Source: Flavitalea plasmicola (GTDB lineage Bacteria; Bacteroidota; Bacteroidia; Chitinophagales; Chitinophagaceae). From it: a stretch of 64,000 bases of DNA. Numbering within the stretch: position 1 is the first letter of the stretch; the number at the start of each line of letters is the position of its first letter. The translations under genes were made by a program, and so were the position numbers. The stretch is from positions 62,001-126,000 of the forward strand of contig NZ_JAUOTO010000003.1 in assembly GCF_030546645.1 (NCBI RefSeq), given 5' to 3'. Below are positions 9,866 through 19,796 of this stretch, in pieces. The notes under the pieces were generated by a model that was given only the letters and a program-made list of their open reading frames with translations, did no database searches and was not told the origin of the DNA.

Positions 9866-12352
9866 ATGAGAAAGGTAAAGCCCTTCGGAAGGATATACAT
9901 ATTACTGCTGACATTACTGCCGACAGCAGCCGCTCTCCACGCCCAGGCCCCTGAAACCCTGGGCTCGGCGGAGATCTTCCTGCGCCTGAAAAAGCTCAAT
10001 GTCCTGGGCTCCGTATTATACATCGCGGCACACCCGGACGACGAGAATTCCCGTCTGATCGCCTATTTGGCCAAAGAGCGTTTGGTCCGCACCGGGTACC
10101 TGTCCATGACGCGGGGCGATGGAGGTCAAAACCTCATCGGGGATGAGCAAGGCGTAGAGCTGGGACTGATACGGACGCAGGAGATGCTGGCCGCCCGCAG
10201 GATAGATGGCGCCGAACAATTCTTTACCAGGGCTTTTGATTTCGGCTTTACCAAGACGACAGAGGAAGCGCTACGCACGTGGAACAAGGAAAAAGTTTTG
10301 AGCGACGTGGTCTGGGTGATCCGGAAGTTTCAGCCGGATGTCCTCATCACCCGTTTCCCGGAAGACGGTCGCGCGGGGCATGGTCATCACTCTGCATCGG
10401 CTGTGCTGGCGCATGAGGCTTTTACCGCCGCCGCCGATCCCAATCGCTTCCCCGAACAATTCAAGTATGGCGTAAAGCCCTGGCAGGCCCGGCGCATTCT
10501 CTGGAACACCTTTAATTTCGGTTCGACCAATACTACCAGTAACGATCAGATGAAGATCGACGTAGGGCTGTACAACCCGGTGCTGGGGAAAAGCTATGGA
10601 GAGATCGCCGCCGAGAGCCGCACGCAGCATAAGAGCCAGGGTGCTGCCCTTACACCTGCCCGGGGTCAGTCCATGGAGTTCTTTACACTGGTGGCAGGCG
10701 AAGACGCGCACAATGACCCCCTGGATGGCATACCTCTGTCCTGGGACCGGGTGCAGGGAGGCGGCGAGATCCGGCAACTGATCGACGGGGTGATTAAGAA
10801 CTATGCCCTTTCGGATCCGGCAGCGTCCGTTCCCGGCCTGGTGAAGGTCTACCAGGCCCTCTCCCGTTTGAAGGACGACTACTGGAAGGCGCAGAAAAGC
10901 AGGGAGGTATTGCGGCTGATAGAGGCCTGCAGCGGCCTATGGCTGGAAGCATCCGTCCGCAACGGATATACGGTGCAGGGAGACTCTCTTCAGGTGTCCT
11001 TTGTCGTCAACAACAGGCTTAATGCCCGTGCATCATTGTCAGAGATAAACATCGGCTCCTATAGTCTTCCCTGGAAACAGGAGCTGATAGCCAACCGCAA
11101 CTACATTCTTCAGAAGAATATTTATGTGCCGGAGAAGAATCCTGTGACACAACCGTACTGGCTGGCCGAAGAAATGTCTCCCGGATCCTATAATGTCAGC
11201 AACCAGCTGCTGATCGGCGATGCCCAAAGCAAGCCTGCCTTCGAGGTACAGTTCCAGGTACAGATGGATGGCGTTGACCTTACATTTACCCGCCCGATGC
11301 TGTACAAATACACCGATCCAGTGAAGGGGGAACTCTATCAGCCCTTGACGGTGCTGCCTCCTGTGACCGCGCGTTTCGATCCGGACCTGCTGGTCTTTGC
11401 AAATGGCGAAGAAAAAGAATTCGAGGCCCTGACAAAGGTCCAGGGCGCTCACACGGGCTCTCCTCAATTGTCGCTGACACACCCCGCAGATATATCCATC
11501 CGTGAGCATTCCGCCGCCGGCAGCCCGAACATGATCTGGTCGGCCCGGTCATCCTATAAGGAGCCTGGTATCACCTGGTCCGATCTGCTGTTCCGCCGCG
11601 ATGGCGGACAGGATACGGCCCGGCAGCTGCGGACAATTATGTACGATCATATCCCGCGGATAGATTATTTCAGCCCGTCCCGTGAAAAATTCGTGTCGGC
11701 CGATGTAAAGACGCTGGGCAAACGCATCGGGTATATCGAAGGCGCAGGGGATAAGGTGCCGCAGGCCCTGCAGCAAATGGGTTATGAGGTCATCATGCTT
11801 CGGGAGAAAGACATCACGGCCGGCAATCTCCGGCAGTTTGACGCCATCATGGCCGGCGTACGTGCCTATGACGTGCATCCCTGGCTGGCGGGCAAATACG
11901 ACCAGCTGATGAGCTATATAAATGAGGGTGGCAATCTCATCGTACAATACAACAGGAATGGCATTGGCAACAGCTCTCTGAAGATAGGTCCTTATCCCTT
12001 TGCCATCACCAACAACAGAGTGACGGACGAAACGGCTAAAGTGGGCTTTCTGCAGCCCGCCCATACCGTGCTTAACTATCCTAACAAGATCACCGATAAG
12101 GATTTTGAGGGATGGATCCAGGAGCGCGGGATTTATTTCATCGACCAGCTGGATCCGAAATATACGGCGATCCTCTCCATGCATGACCCCGGAGAGAGCG
12201 ACCAGAAAGGCAGCCTGGTGATAGGAGATTACGGCAAAGGCAAGTTCGTCTACACAGGACTGGTCTTTTTCCGCGAGCTGCCGGCTGGTGTGCCGGGGGC
12301 CTACCGCCTGCTGGCCAATATCATTGCCCTTAACCAAAAGAAAGCGTTCTGA
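9866..12352 (+). CDS. Exported PIG-L (LmbE-like) family deacetylase
   Basis: Zinc-dependent N-deacetylase family acting on N-acetylglucosamine-type substrates. The product has 828 residues; ATG 9866 opens a signal peptide ending around LHAQA, whereas the frame further upstream has only a TTG. The LmbE core (about residues 40-290) carries AHPDDE at 55-60, the metal and catalytic motif, and a GHGHHSAS motif with the third ligand. The long C-terminal part, with a GATase-like segment near residues 620-820, is typical of large exported members in this phylum. The gene sits at the head of a run with two mini membrane proteins and a sodium symporter, suggesting the released product is imported. Family sure, sugar substrate unknown. 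Confidence 0.9.
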   Translation: MRKVKPFGRIYILLLTLLPTAAALHAQAPETLGSAEIFLRLKKLNVLGSVLYIAAHPDDENSRLIAYLAKERLVRTGYLSMTRGDGGQNLIGDEQGVELGLIRTQEMLAARRIDGAEQFFTRAFDFGFTKTTEEALRTWNKEKVLSDVVWVIRKFQPDVLITRFPEDGRAGHGHHSASAVLAHEAFTAAADPNRFPEQFKYGVKPWQARRILWNTFNFGSTNTTSNDQMKIDVGLYNPVLGKSYGEIAAESRTQHKSQGAALTPARGQSMEFFTLVAGEDAHNDPLDGIPLSWDRVQGGGEIRQLIDGVIKNYALSDPAASVPGLVKVYQALSRLKDDYWKAQKSREVLRLIEACSGLWLEASVRNGYTVQGDSLQVSFVVNNRLNARASLSEINIGSYSLPWKQELIANRNYILQKNIYVPEKNPVTQPYWLAEEMSPGSYNVSNQLLIGDAQSKPAFEVQFQVQMDGVDLTFTRPMLYKYTDPVKGELYQPLTVLPPVTARFDPDLLVFANGEEKEFEALTKVQGAHTGSPQLSLTHPADISIREHSAAGSPNMIWSARSSYKEPGITWSDLLFRRDGGQDTARQLRTIMYDHIPRIDYFSPSREKFVSADVKTLGKRIGYIEGAGDKVPQALQQMGYEVIMLREKDITAGNLRQFDAIMAGVRAYDVHPWLAGKYDQLMSYINEGGNLIVQYNRNGIGNSSLKIGPYPFAITNNRVTDETAKVGFLQPAHTVLNYPNKITDKDFEGWIQERGIYFIDQLDPKYTAILSMHDPGESDQKGSLVIGDYGKGKFVYTGLVFFRELPAGVPGAYRLLANIIALNQKKAF

Positions 12353-12373
12353 CGCGCGCATATCTTATACACT

Positions 12374-12526
12374 ATGAACCGTAGACGGGATATTATGATC
12401 GTGATAGCGATCGTCGTAGGATTGATAGTGGGGCGTTTCATCAAACATGCGACCATCGGCCTGATCGTGGGTTTGCTCATCGGTTTGATCGTAGCTTCCC
12501 TCATCGCCAACAGAAATAAAAAATAA
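12374..12526 (+). CDS. Mini membrane protein, 50 residues, unknown function
   Basis: A 50-codon frame from ATG 12374 to TAA, 21 bases after the deacetylase stop and 10 bases before the next small frame. The product is almost entirely hydrophobic between a basic N-terminus (MNRRRD) and a basic C-terminus (ANRNKK), with two short glycine-containing membrane stretches joined near GRFIKHA. The tight spacing in a same-strand run supports translation. I do not recognise a named family. Confidence 0.6.
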   Translation: MNRRRDIMIVIAIVVGLIVGRFIKHATIGLIVGLLIGLIVASLIANRNKK

Positions 12527-12536
12527 CGTTTGCACC

Positions 12537-12665
12537 ATGGACACGCAAGACCAGGAAGAACAAGCACCCTTATTTAGGAAATGGAGTACCTGGTATGCCC
12601 TGGTCATCGGCTTCCTCCTGCTGATGATCCTGTTTTTTTATTTTCTTACCAAACATTTCGCATGA
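12537..12665 (+). CDS. Mini membrane protein, 42 residues, coupled to the symporter
   Basis: A 42-codon frame from ATG 12537. It has an acidic N-terminus (MDTQDQEEQAP), then a WSTWYALV entry and one strong transmembrane helix to the end (FLTKHFA). Its stop overlaps the symporter start as ATGA (12662-12665), the classic arrangement for translational coupling. It looks like a small accessory subunit or assembly partner of the sodium:solute symporter. Function is inferred from context only. Confidence 0.7.
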   Translation: MDTQDQEEQAPLFRKWSTWYALVIGFLLLMILFFYFLTKHFA

Positions 12666-14356
12666 GTCTCGCAGACTGGATAGTCCTGATCCTGACATTG
12701 CTGGGCATGATCGCCTACGGCCTGTACAAGGGGCAAACCAGCAGGGACCTGGATGGTTATTTCCTGGCAAACAGGGCAGTCCCCTGGTACATGGTATTGC
12801 TCGGCATCATGGGTACCCAGGCCAGCGCCGTCACTTTTCTCTCGGCTCCGGGCCAGGCCTATACGGATGGCATGCGCTTTGTCCAGTATTATTTCGGCCT
12901 TCCCCTTGCTATGGTGGTCCTCTGTATAACTTTCGTACCTGCTTTCCACCGGCTGAAGGTTTACACCGCTTATGAATTCCTTGAACAACGGTTTGACCTT
13001 AAGACAAGGACGCTGACTTCTTTCTTATTCCTGTTGCAGCGCGGGCTTTCCACCGGCATCAGCATTTCCGCCCCCGCCCTCATACTTTCTTCCATTTTAG
13101 GCTGGGACATTCTCTGGACCAATATTTTTATGGGAGGACTGGTCATCATCTATACGGTGACCGGGGGCGCCAAGGCCGTGGCCTACACACAGCAGCTGCA
13201 GCTGATCATTATTTTCGGAGGGATGTTCATCGCAGGTTATATGGTCATACATCGGCTGCCTGAAGGAGTGGGGCTTTCGGAGGCGCTGCACATCGGCGGT
13301 AAGGCAGGCAAGGTGAATATCATTACCAACGGTGTAAGTGCAAAGGGGTTCGATTGGAATGACCGCTACAATCTCTTTAGCGGGGTCATCGGCGGATTCT
13401 TTCTCGCGCTGTCCTACTTCGGCACGGATCAGTCACAGGTGGGCAGGTATCTTACGGCAAGGTCCATAACGGAGAGCCGCCTGGGGCTGCTGATGAATGG
13501 ATTGGTGAAAGTGCCTATGCAGTTCCTCATCCTTCTGCTGGGAGTGCTGGTCTTCGCCTTCTATCAGTTCAATAAGGAACCGGTGTTCTTCAACCAGTCG
13601 CAGGTAGAGGTGTTAAGCAAGTCAAAATACAAGGACTCCCTGGTCATGCTGGAAAGATCATATAATGAGATAGAGGCCCGGCGTATCAATGTTATCACCC
13701 CTTCTACGGAGCACCAATTGCAGCAAATGGCAACGACCAAAGCTGGCTATAAGGCCACGATCAAACGCTGGCTCAGGGATAAGGAAGTAGGGGGCGACGA
13801 CAACGACACCAACTATATTTTCCTCCGGTTTGTGCTGGATTATCTGCCCAAGGGTTTGATCGGTCTGCTGATCGCCGTTATTTTTCTCGCAGCCTGGGGG
13901 TCCATCGCAGCGACCCTGAACTCCCTCGCGTCCTGTACGATCGTGGATTTTCACAAGCGGTTTTCCAGGCCGCTTACGGATGAAAAAGAGTTCCGTCTTT
14001 CCCGCCTCTATACTTTCTTCTGGGGTGTCTTTTGCGTGGTGGCGGCGCAACTGGCCTACAACCTGGGCAATAGCCTCATTGAGGCGGTGAATGTATTGGG
14101 TTCGCTGTTCTATGGTGTTATCCTGGGCGTTTTCCTGGTGGCCTTCTACCGTAAAAAGGTAGGGGGCACGGCAGTATTCATCAGCGCCCTTATCGTTGAG
14201 GCCGGCGTCATCATTTTAAATATTCTCAGCCGTAAAGGCATCGTACCATTGAGCTTCCTCTGGTTCAACCTGGTAGGGGCGGTGGGCGTGGTACTGCTGG
14301 CCGAATTGATCCAAAGGCTTTTCTATTCATCTAAAGTTAACACCGTACGACCTTAA
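12662..14356 (+). CDS. Sodium:solute symporter (SSS family)
   Basis: Inner-membrane sodium-coupled importer of 564 residues with 13 or more hydrophobic segments. The N-terminal region is typical of the SSS family: DGYFLANRAVPWYM followed by GTQASAVTFLSAPGQAY. A long hydrophilic loop (about residues 310-385), containing a charged helix, separates the middle helices. The start ATG at 12662 overlaps the preceding mini protein's stop by four bases, so I reject the in-frame start further upstream. Position after an exported deacetylase suggests uptake of a sugar or amino-sugar product, but the sequence does not identify the substrate. Confidence 0.92.
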   Translation: MSLADWIVLILTLLGMIAYGLYKGQTSRDLDGYFLANRAVPWYMVLLGIMGTQASAVTFLSAPGQAYTDGMRFVQYYFGLPLAMVVLCITFVPAFHRLKVYTAYEFLEQRFDLKTRTLTSFLFLLQRGLSTGISISAPALILSSILGWDILWTNIFMGGLVIIYTVTGGAKAVAYTQQLQLIIIFGGMFIAGYMVIHRLPEGVGLSEALHIGGKAGKVNIITNGVSAKGFDWNDRYNLFSGVIGGFFLALSYFGTDQSQVGRYLTARSITESRLGLLMNGLVKVPMQFLILLLGVLVFAFYQFNKEPVFFNQSQVEVLSKSKYKDSLVMLERSYNEIEARRINVITPSTEHQLQQMATTKAGYKATIKRWLRDKEVGGDDNDTNYIFLRFVLDYLPKGLIGLLIAVIFLAAWGSIAATLNSLASCTIVDFHKRFSRPLTDEKEFRLSRLYTFFWGVFCVVAAQLAYNLGNSLIEAVNVLGSLFYGVILGVFLVAFYRKKVGGTAVFISALIVEAGVIILNILSRKGIVPLSFLWFNLVGAVGVVLLAELIQRLFYSSKVNTVRP

Positions 14357-14364
14357 TACCCGTA

Positions 14365-15657
14365 TCACTGCTCCGAAACCGGCACCGGAAACTTCGTCCA
14401 TACATCGTCACCGGGTCTGTCGATGGGCAATTCATTCAGCCGCCCATACCTGCGAAGATCGATCCATCGATGCCCCTCACAGTACAGGGAAAATCTTCGC
14501 TGGTTCAGCATTTCTGTCAGCAGGGCCTGTGGGGTGATAGCACCCGCATAGGGAGACAGGTTATGAGCTGTCCGGATGCGGTTTAGCGCTACAATGGCAT
14601 CCGGCATACCCGATAGCTGGATCTTGCATTCCGCGTAGAGGAGGATCAGCTCCTCATTCTTTATGATGGGGATGGGCGCCGTGCTGGAAGTATACACCCA
14701 GACATCCCGGTCGCCCGAAAGCCCGTTGAGGGAGGCTACTGCCGTTCGCGGTGTGGCTTTTCCGATCCGGTCATCGCCAGGGGTAATGTCGGCCGCAAAG
14801 GATGGATGGGCGATCCTGACATCGCCTGTCTGGTTTTGGGGAATGAAAAAATCATTCAGCTGGTCGCCGGAACCTGACCCGAAAACGTGATACACGCCCA
14901 GCGAAGGGGCCCCGTTCAGGTCGAAAAAAGATCCGTTCAGGTCCGTGAGGGCATCCACCCATTTCTCCCGGTAGACGGCGACCCTGGCTGCCAGTGCCCG
15001 GTTGAATTTTGTCAGGCCGGCTGCATCCGTAAAGTTTTCAAAGCCTGGCAGCGGAAAAACCACCGATGCATTTCCCAGGTCGGTCACTGCCGAATCCAGC
15101 AAAGCGGCAACAGCTGCCAGTCCGTCGGAATAATTTACGAAAGGACCTAAATGATCCGGGTCTGCCACGTCCACCCTGATCCCATTGCTATCCGTGAGGT
15201 TCAGGTTCATCAGCAGCTGATAGGCTTTGATGGTCTTCGCAAAGCCTGTATACCCATTCTTCTGCTCCTGTGAGATATAGTTACTGTGACGCGCCGCATC
15301 GATAAGAATATTGCAGTTCTTTACCACCTGGTAGCGGGATGCCCAGGTGTTCGTAATATAAAAGTTGCTGCCTGTGAGGGTGGCATCGTTAGCGCCCAGC
15401 AGGTCCGTGACATACCGGGGTTCGGCATTGATGAAATGATACATCTCCCTTCCAATGGTACCCACATCATCCAGATAGAGGGACAGGTTGTTGCGCATAC
15501 CCGATTCAGTGCCGCTTACCAGCGCATTCAGCTGCTCAGTCGTGGCATTCTTGGTAAAGGCATCGACGGTGGCATGGTTGAGATCGCCATAGTCTTTTTT
15601 GCAGGAGGCCAGGATACACAGCAGTCCGCAGGTATAGAGGAATATATTCTTGTTCAT
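14365..15657 (-). CDS. SusD/RagB-like nutrient-binding outer-membrane lipoprotein
   Basis: Surface lipoprotein that caps a SusC channel and binds substrate. It has 430 residues with a lipoprotein signal ending at Cys19 (LASCKK). The body has the alpha-helical TPR-like SusD character, with late family features NEELILLYAECKIQ, ALNRIRTAHNLSP and the end segment LLTEMLNQRRFSLYCEGHRWIDLRRYGR. It is the last gene of a long minus-strand run, 20 bases after susC. It is somewhat shorter than glycan-binding SusD proteins (commonly 500 or more residues), consistent with a small-molecule ligand, although that is inference. Confidence 0.93.
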   Translation of the reverse strand: MNKNIFLYTCGLLCILASCKKDYGDLNHATVDAFTKNATTEQLNALVSGTESGMRNNLSLYLDDVGTIGREMYHFINAEPRYVTDLLGANDATLTGSNFYITNTWASRYQVVKNCNILIDAARHSNYISQEQKNGYTGFAKTIKAYQLLMNLNLTDSNGIRVDVADPDHLGPFVNYSDGLAAVAALLDSAVTDLGNASVVFPLPGFENFTDAAGLTKFNRALAARVAVYREKWVDALTDLNGSFFDLNGAPSLGVYHVFGSGSGDQLNDFFIPQNQTGDVRIAHPSFAADITPGDDRIGKATPRTAVASLNGLSGDRDVWVYTSSTAPIPIIKNEELILLYAECKIQLSGMPDAIVALNRIRTAHNLSPYAGAITPQALLTEMLNQRRFSLYCEGHRWIDLRRYGRLNELPIDRPGDDVWTKFPVPVSEQ

Positions 15658-15677
15658 ATCAATTTGATAAGAGTGGT

Positions 15678-18623
15678 TTAAAAATCGATTGCTATATGAA
15701 AGGTGCCGCGTTTGGAGGCAGGGTAGGGGTCGACATCCACACCGCTTGAAAAGCCCGTACCGAAGTTGGATACTTCCGGGTCATAGGCCTTGTACTTTGT
15801 GATGGTGAGGAAATTGTTCAGCGATACGCCGACCCTGAGGCCCTTTACATAGCTCACAGGCAAACGGGTGAAGGAATAATACAGACCGACCTCCCGCAGG
15901 CGCAGGTAGCCTGAGTTTTGCACAAACATATGTGCATCGGAGCCCACCTGCATAATGCGATAAACGCCATCGGGCACGTTGAGTTTATTGGTCACCTGGT
16001 CATAGTCTGCGCTGGTGCCGCCGAAATCATTCTGCAGGCTGGTGAGGTTGACATTCTGTCCGCCTTGTTTCCAATGCAGGAGGAACCTTAGGCTCAGGTG
16101 ATCAAAGAAGGTGATCTCGTTATAGGTGTTCATCTGGAAAGTTGGTTCCGCATCGCCCAGCTTGCCGACGCCCGTGCCATTGAGCCCCAGGATCTGGGTT
16201 GCCGACTTGCCTTCCTGTATCTGGTAGGATCCTAATACGTACCCGAAAGAGCCTTGTGGTACGGAGGGTATCGTCAGTTTGGTTACAAGAGACCTGTTGA
16301 GCCAGAAATTCACTGATGTATTCCAGGTGATATTTCTTGTCTGCACGGGTCTGGCATTGAGCCCCAGTTCCACACCTCTGTTGCGGAGATTGCCGGCATT
16401 CACCCATTTGCTGGTAAACCCTGAAGAGGAGGGCAGGGCGCTTTGCATCAGGAAATCGTCGATGGTCTTATTATACCAGGTCAATACGAAACTCAGCCTG
16501 CCTTTCAGCACGCTGAGGTCAACGCCGGTCTCGAACTCGGCCTGCCGCTCGGGCCTGATGTCCCCTGTCCCTTCCTGCGGAGTGACGATCACTCCGGAAT
16601 TGCCGGTGATATTTGAAATGGACAAGCTGGTAAACTTACTTCCATAAGCAGGGACATTGTTGGCTTGCCCGTAGGCCGCGCGCAGCTTGATATTATTGAT
16701 AAATCCTTCTTTCACCAGGCCCATTTTCGTGAGGTTCAGGGACAGGCCCCCTTTCGGATAGATGTAGTATTTTGCCACATCCCCATTGTTGGAAGACCTG
16801 TCCAAACGGAGGCCCCCCGTGACCGTAATGGCGTCATTGATGCTGGCTTCTTCTTGTATAAAAATGCCTTCGTTCTGGTATTTCGTCCTCAGCTGAGCAG
16901 CGTTCAGTGCGCTTGCCTGGTCGACATTGGACTGACCGGGGATCAGCTGTGTGGCTATGTTCAGTAAATTATTGTAATCGCCTGTCTCCTGGGTGAGGCC
17001 TGCGGAAGTAGTAAGCGATAGTTTGTCCGAAGGCGTCAGCGTGTTCACCAGCGAAAGGATATAATTGGTGCTGAGGTTCCGGGTGGCTCCCTGGACGGAA
17101 GTACCTTTATTCACTGCCTGGAATTGCAGAGTGGCAGGGAAGAGCACGCTGGTCCCGAGGTGATAAAAATCAAAACCACCCCGGGCGACCAATCTTGTGA
17201 AGCTCCTGGTGCTTTTCTGCAATTGGGCATCCAGGCTGATGCCTGTGATGAATCGGTTCACCGACTCGTTGTTCTGCATGAGCGCCACGGTCTGCAAGGG
17301 ATTGGAAGCGGCAAAAGGATTGTTGGGATAGACGCCGAGGGAATTGGGATGCAGCTCGGCAAAGCTGGGCGTGGACGACAGTGCGATACCGAGCGAGACC
17401 CCATGGTTGTCGTTGCCCGATATTCCCCTGTCAGCGGAAGAGTTGATATAATTGGTGCTGATGCCTATTCTGATATTGTCTGTAAGATGATGGTCAACAT
17501 TCAGTCGCAGACTGCTGTTGCGGTAGCCGGTGTTCTTTACGATGCCGCCTTCATCTTTCTGCGCGGCCGAAAAATAAACGCCTGTTCTGGCTGTACCACC
17601 GCTGACGCTTAGCACGGTGTTCCTGGCAAACCCCGTATTGCCATAGATCTCCTTTTCATAATCGTAGATCTTGCCTGCAGACTGCGCGGTGGTGAATGCC
17701 TGCCGGAGACCTGCGCTGGTGGCGCTGTCGCGGGATAAGCTGGCGGCGCGGTCGGCATTGAAGGTGCGTACGCCCAATAGCTTACGGACTTTCACGAAAC
17801 CAAGGTCCTGGGACACGGAAGTCTTCGTGTTGCCTTCTTTTCCTTTTTTGGTCGTGATGATAATGACCCCTGCTGCGGCTCTGGAACCATAGACAGCCGC
17901 CGCACTGGCGCCTTTCAGGATCTCGATGCTTTCGATGTCCTCGGGGCGGAGATCGGCTATCCGGCTGGAAGGATTGTCCTGGTTGGAAGTAGGTGCGCCC
18001 CCTGGTAAGGCGCCAGTTATGACATTGATGCCGGCGGAAGTGGCAGTATTGTCAACAAAGACGCCATCCAGCACATACAAAGGTTGCGTATTGCCATAAA
18101 CAGATGTTACACCACGCAATTTGACGGATATCCCGCCGCCTGGTGCTCCGCTGTTGGCATTAGTGTAGGCGCCGGGGATCTTCCCTTCCAGGGCGGCATC
18201 GAAGGTCTGTGCAGGCGCTATGCCTGCGAGCTCTTTCGCGGATAAGGTGGCTACGGCATTGGACAGGTTCCTTCGTTTGATGGAGGTAGCCAGTCCGGTT
18301 ACCACTACCTCGTCAAGGCGGGAAATATCCTCCTCCAGCCGGATATTGAATTCCGTCGTATTACCAACAAGGATGGTTTGCGTGACAAACCCCACTGAGC
18401 CGATGGCTATGGTGGCTCCGGGCGCCGCGGCGATCCTGAATTTGCCTTCAATGTCGCTGAAGGTGCCGCGGGTAGATGGCCTGATAACGATGCTGGCGCC
18501 TGCTACAGGGTGCCCGGACCTGTCTGTGACCGTACCTGAGATGATCGTGTTTTGGGAAAAAGCAAGTCCGGGCAGGATGATACAACAGATCAATACCGTC
18601 CACAGACGTAGTTGGTGTCTCAT
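15678..18623 (-). CDS. SusC/RagA-family TonB-linked outer-membrane transporter
   Basis: TonB-dependent outer-membrane channel of 981 residues. The order is signal peptide (1-23), a carboxypeptidase-regulatory-like domain (about 27-97), a TonB-box-like LDEVVVTGLA at 103-112, the plug with PLYVLDGVFVDN and ILKGASAAAVYGSRAA (about 118-260), and then the beta-barrel to a C-terminal aromatic-rich strand ending in phenylalanine. It forms the transport pair with the SusD lipoprotein 20 bases downstream. It follows, by 28 bases, the third of four AhpD/CMD-family genes in the same run. No regulatory N-terminal extension (STN) is present, so a TonB-linked anti-sigma partner is not expected for this receptor. 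Confidence 0.95.
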   Translation of the reverse strand: MRHQLRLWTVLICCIILPGLAFSQNTIISGTVTDRSGHPVAGASIVIRPSTRGTFSDIEGKFRIAAAPGATIAIGSVGFVTQTILVGNTTEFNIRLEEDISRLDEVVVTGLATSIKRRNLSNAVATLSAKELAGIAPAQTFDAALEGKIPGAYTNANSGAPGGGISVKLRGVTSVYGNTQPLYVLDGVFVDNTATSAGINVITGALPGGAPTSNQDNPSSRIADLRPEDIESIEILKGASAAAVYGSRAAAGVIIITTKKGKEGNTKTSVSQDLGFVKVRKLLGVRTFNADRAASLSRDSATSAGLRQAFTTAQSAGKIYDYEKEIYGNTGFARNTVLSVSGGTARTGVYFSAAQKDEGGIVKNTGYRNSSLRLNVDHHLTDNIRIGISTNYINSSADRGISGNDNHGVSLGIALSSTPSFAELHPNSLGVYPNNPFAASNPLQTVALMQNNESVNRFITGISLDAQLQKSTRSFTRLVARGGFDFYHLGTSVLFPATLQFQAVNKGTSVQGATRNLSTNYILSLVNTLTPSDKLSLTTSAGLTQETGDYNNLLNIATQLIPGQSNVDQASALNAAQLRTKYQNEGIFIQEEASINDAITVTGGLRLDRSSNNGDVAKYYIYPKGGLSLNLTKMGLVKEGFINNIKLRAAYGQANNVPAYGSKFTSLSISNITGNSGVIVTPQEGTGDIRPERQAEFETGVDLSVLKGRLSFVLTWYNKTIDDFLMQSALPSSSGFTSKWVNAGNLRNRGVELGLNARPVQTRNITWNTSVNFWLNRSLVTKLTIPSVPQGSFGYVLGSYQIQEGKSATQILGLNGTGVGKLGDAEPTFQMNTYNEITFFDHLSLRFLLHWKQGGQNVNLTSLQNDFGGTSADYDQVTNKLNVPDGVYRIMQVGSDAHMFVQNSGYLRLREVGLYYSFTRLPVSYVKGLRVGVSLNNFLTITKYKAYDPEVSNFGTGFSSGVDVDPYPASKRGTFHIAIDF

Positions 18624-18651
18624 GTCGCGTTAGTTTTTTTGGTTGACAGCC

Positions 18652-19215
18652 TCAGGCTGCCGGTTGTTTTTCTGAAATAATATGATTCCCGTATCCCTTT
18701 TCCGCGACCTGGCGGGCCCTGGGGCCGTAGGTGCTCAGGTCGGTCGGTGTCGTTGCTGCCAGACCATCGACATAGCGATTGAACATACAGAAAGCGGCAG
18801 CGATCAGTACGGTGTCATGAATATCTCTATCCGTTGCGCCATGCCGACGGGCATTTTCGACGTCCTCCGGAAGCACCGCCTTTCCGGCTTGCTGTACTTT
18901 TCCGGCAATGGTCAGTAAGGCTTTTAATTTCTCCGAGATGGGCGCATGCAGATAGTCATTTCTCACCTGATCCACCAGGTCCATTTCTCCGCCCAGATAA
19001 TGACAGGCGATGGCACCATGTGAATGATGACAATAAAAACAATCGTTGAGCCAGGAGACGTGGGTGGCGATGAACTCCCTGTCAACCGGACTCAAACCGT
19101 CCGTGTCCCTGAGCAGGATATTCGCCAGCTCACCCATCGGTCCTGCCACCTCCGGGCGAAATGCCAACAATCCCCTGATACCGGGAAGATCATTGTTCAA
19201 GTCAATATGAGGCAT
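18652..19215 (-). CDS. AhpD/carboxymuconolactone decarboxylase-family protein, paralogue 1
   Basis: Protein of 187 residues with the AhpD-type redox centre: Glu47, Cys59-x2-Cys62 and His66 (CFYCHHSH). Canonical AhpD uses this constellation for thiol peroxidase or reductase chemistry. The C-terminal segment FNRYVDGLAATTPTD is shared almost exactly with three other genes in the same run. There is no signal peptide, so it should be cytoplasmic. It lies 24 bases after paralogue 2 and 28 bases before susC. Its Cys-flanking sequence (WLNDC) groups it with paralogue 2. The true substrate is unknown; decarboxylase activity is not implied by the family name. Confidence 0.9.
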   Translation of the reverse strand: MPHIDLNNDLPGIRGLLAFRPEVAGPMGELANILLRDTDGLSPVDREFIATHVSWLNDCFYCHHSHGAIACHYLGGEMDLVDQVRNDYLHAPISEKLKALLTIAGKVQQAGKAVLPEDVENARRHGATDRDIHDTVLIAAAFCMFNRYVDGLAATTPTDLSTYGPRARQVAEKGYGNHIISEKQPAA

Positions 19216-19239
19216 AATAAAGCGTTTATTATTAATAGA

Positions 19240-19791
19240 TCATTTGTAGAGATCGAAATCGAGATATCCTTCGGCTGCGCGCTGCGGGGCCCGGTTGATA
19301 TAGAATTGCCGGTCCTGCGGCGCTGTGGTGCCGAGACCGTCCACATACCGGTTATACATACAGAAGGCTGCAGCTATCAGCACCGTGTCGTGGATCTCCC
19401 GGTCGGTAGCGCCCAGGTTTCTTGCCCTTTCGATCTGTTCAGGCTTCATCGTCTTTCCCCCTTTTTGTACACTGGCAGCAATGCTTAATAGTGCTTTCAT
19501 CTTTTCCGGGATAGCCGCCGCCTCGGGATCACTCTTGATGGCGTCCAGAGCAGACATATCACATTGCAGATAGTGTTGGGCCAGACTGCCATGCACGTTC
19601 TGACAAAAAAAACAATCATTGAGATAGGACGTATAGGCGCCGATGAGTTCCCGGTCGCCACGGGACAGCGTATTGTCATCGTCCCGCAGCAGGACTTCCG
19701 CCAGCTCGTTCAGCGGCTTTGACGTGCGCGGGCTGAAAGCCATGGGCCCTCTTATGCCTGGCAGCTCATTTCCAAGATCGATATAAGCCAT
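19240..19791 (-). CDS. AhpD/carboxymuconolactone decarboxylase-family protein, paralogue 2
   Basis: Second member of the paralogue set, 183 residues. The motif is intact and in register: Glu48, Cys60-x2-Cys63 and His67 (CFFCQNVH). The N-terminus (MAYIDLGNELPGIRG) and the C-terminal YNRYVDGLGTTAPQD match the other copies. It resembles paralogue 1 most in the stretch before the first Cys (YLNDC versus WLNDC) and in a D-R-E triplet. It follows paralogue 3 by 5 bases, so it is certainly in the same transcript. Cytoplasmic, probably oligomeric like other family members. Confidence 0.9.
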   Translation of the reverse strand: MAYIDLGNELPGIRGPMAFSPRTSKPLNELAEVLLRDDDNTLSRGDRELIGAYTSYLNDCFFCQNVHGSLAQHYLQCDMSALDAIKSDPEAAAIPEKMKALLSIAASVQKGGKTMKPEQIERARNLGATDREIHDTVLIAAAFCMYNRYVDGLGTTAPQDRQFYINRAPQRAAEGYLDFDLYK

Positions 19792-19796
19792 GATAT

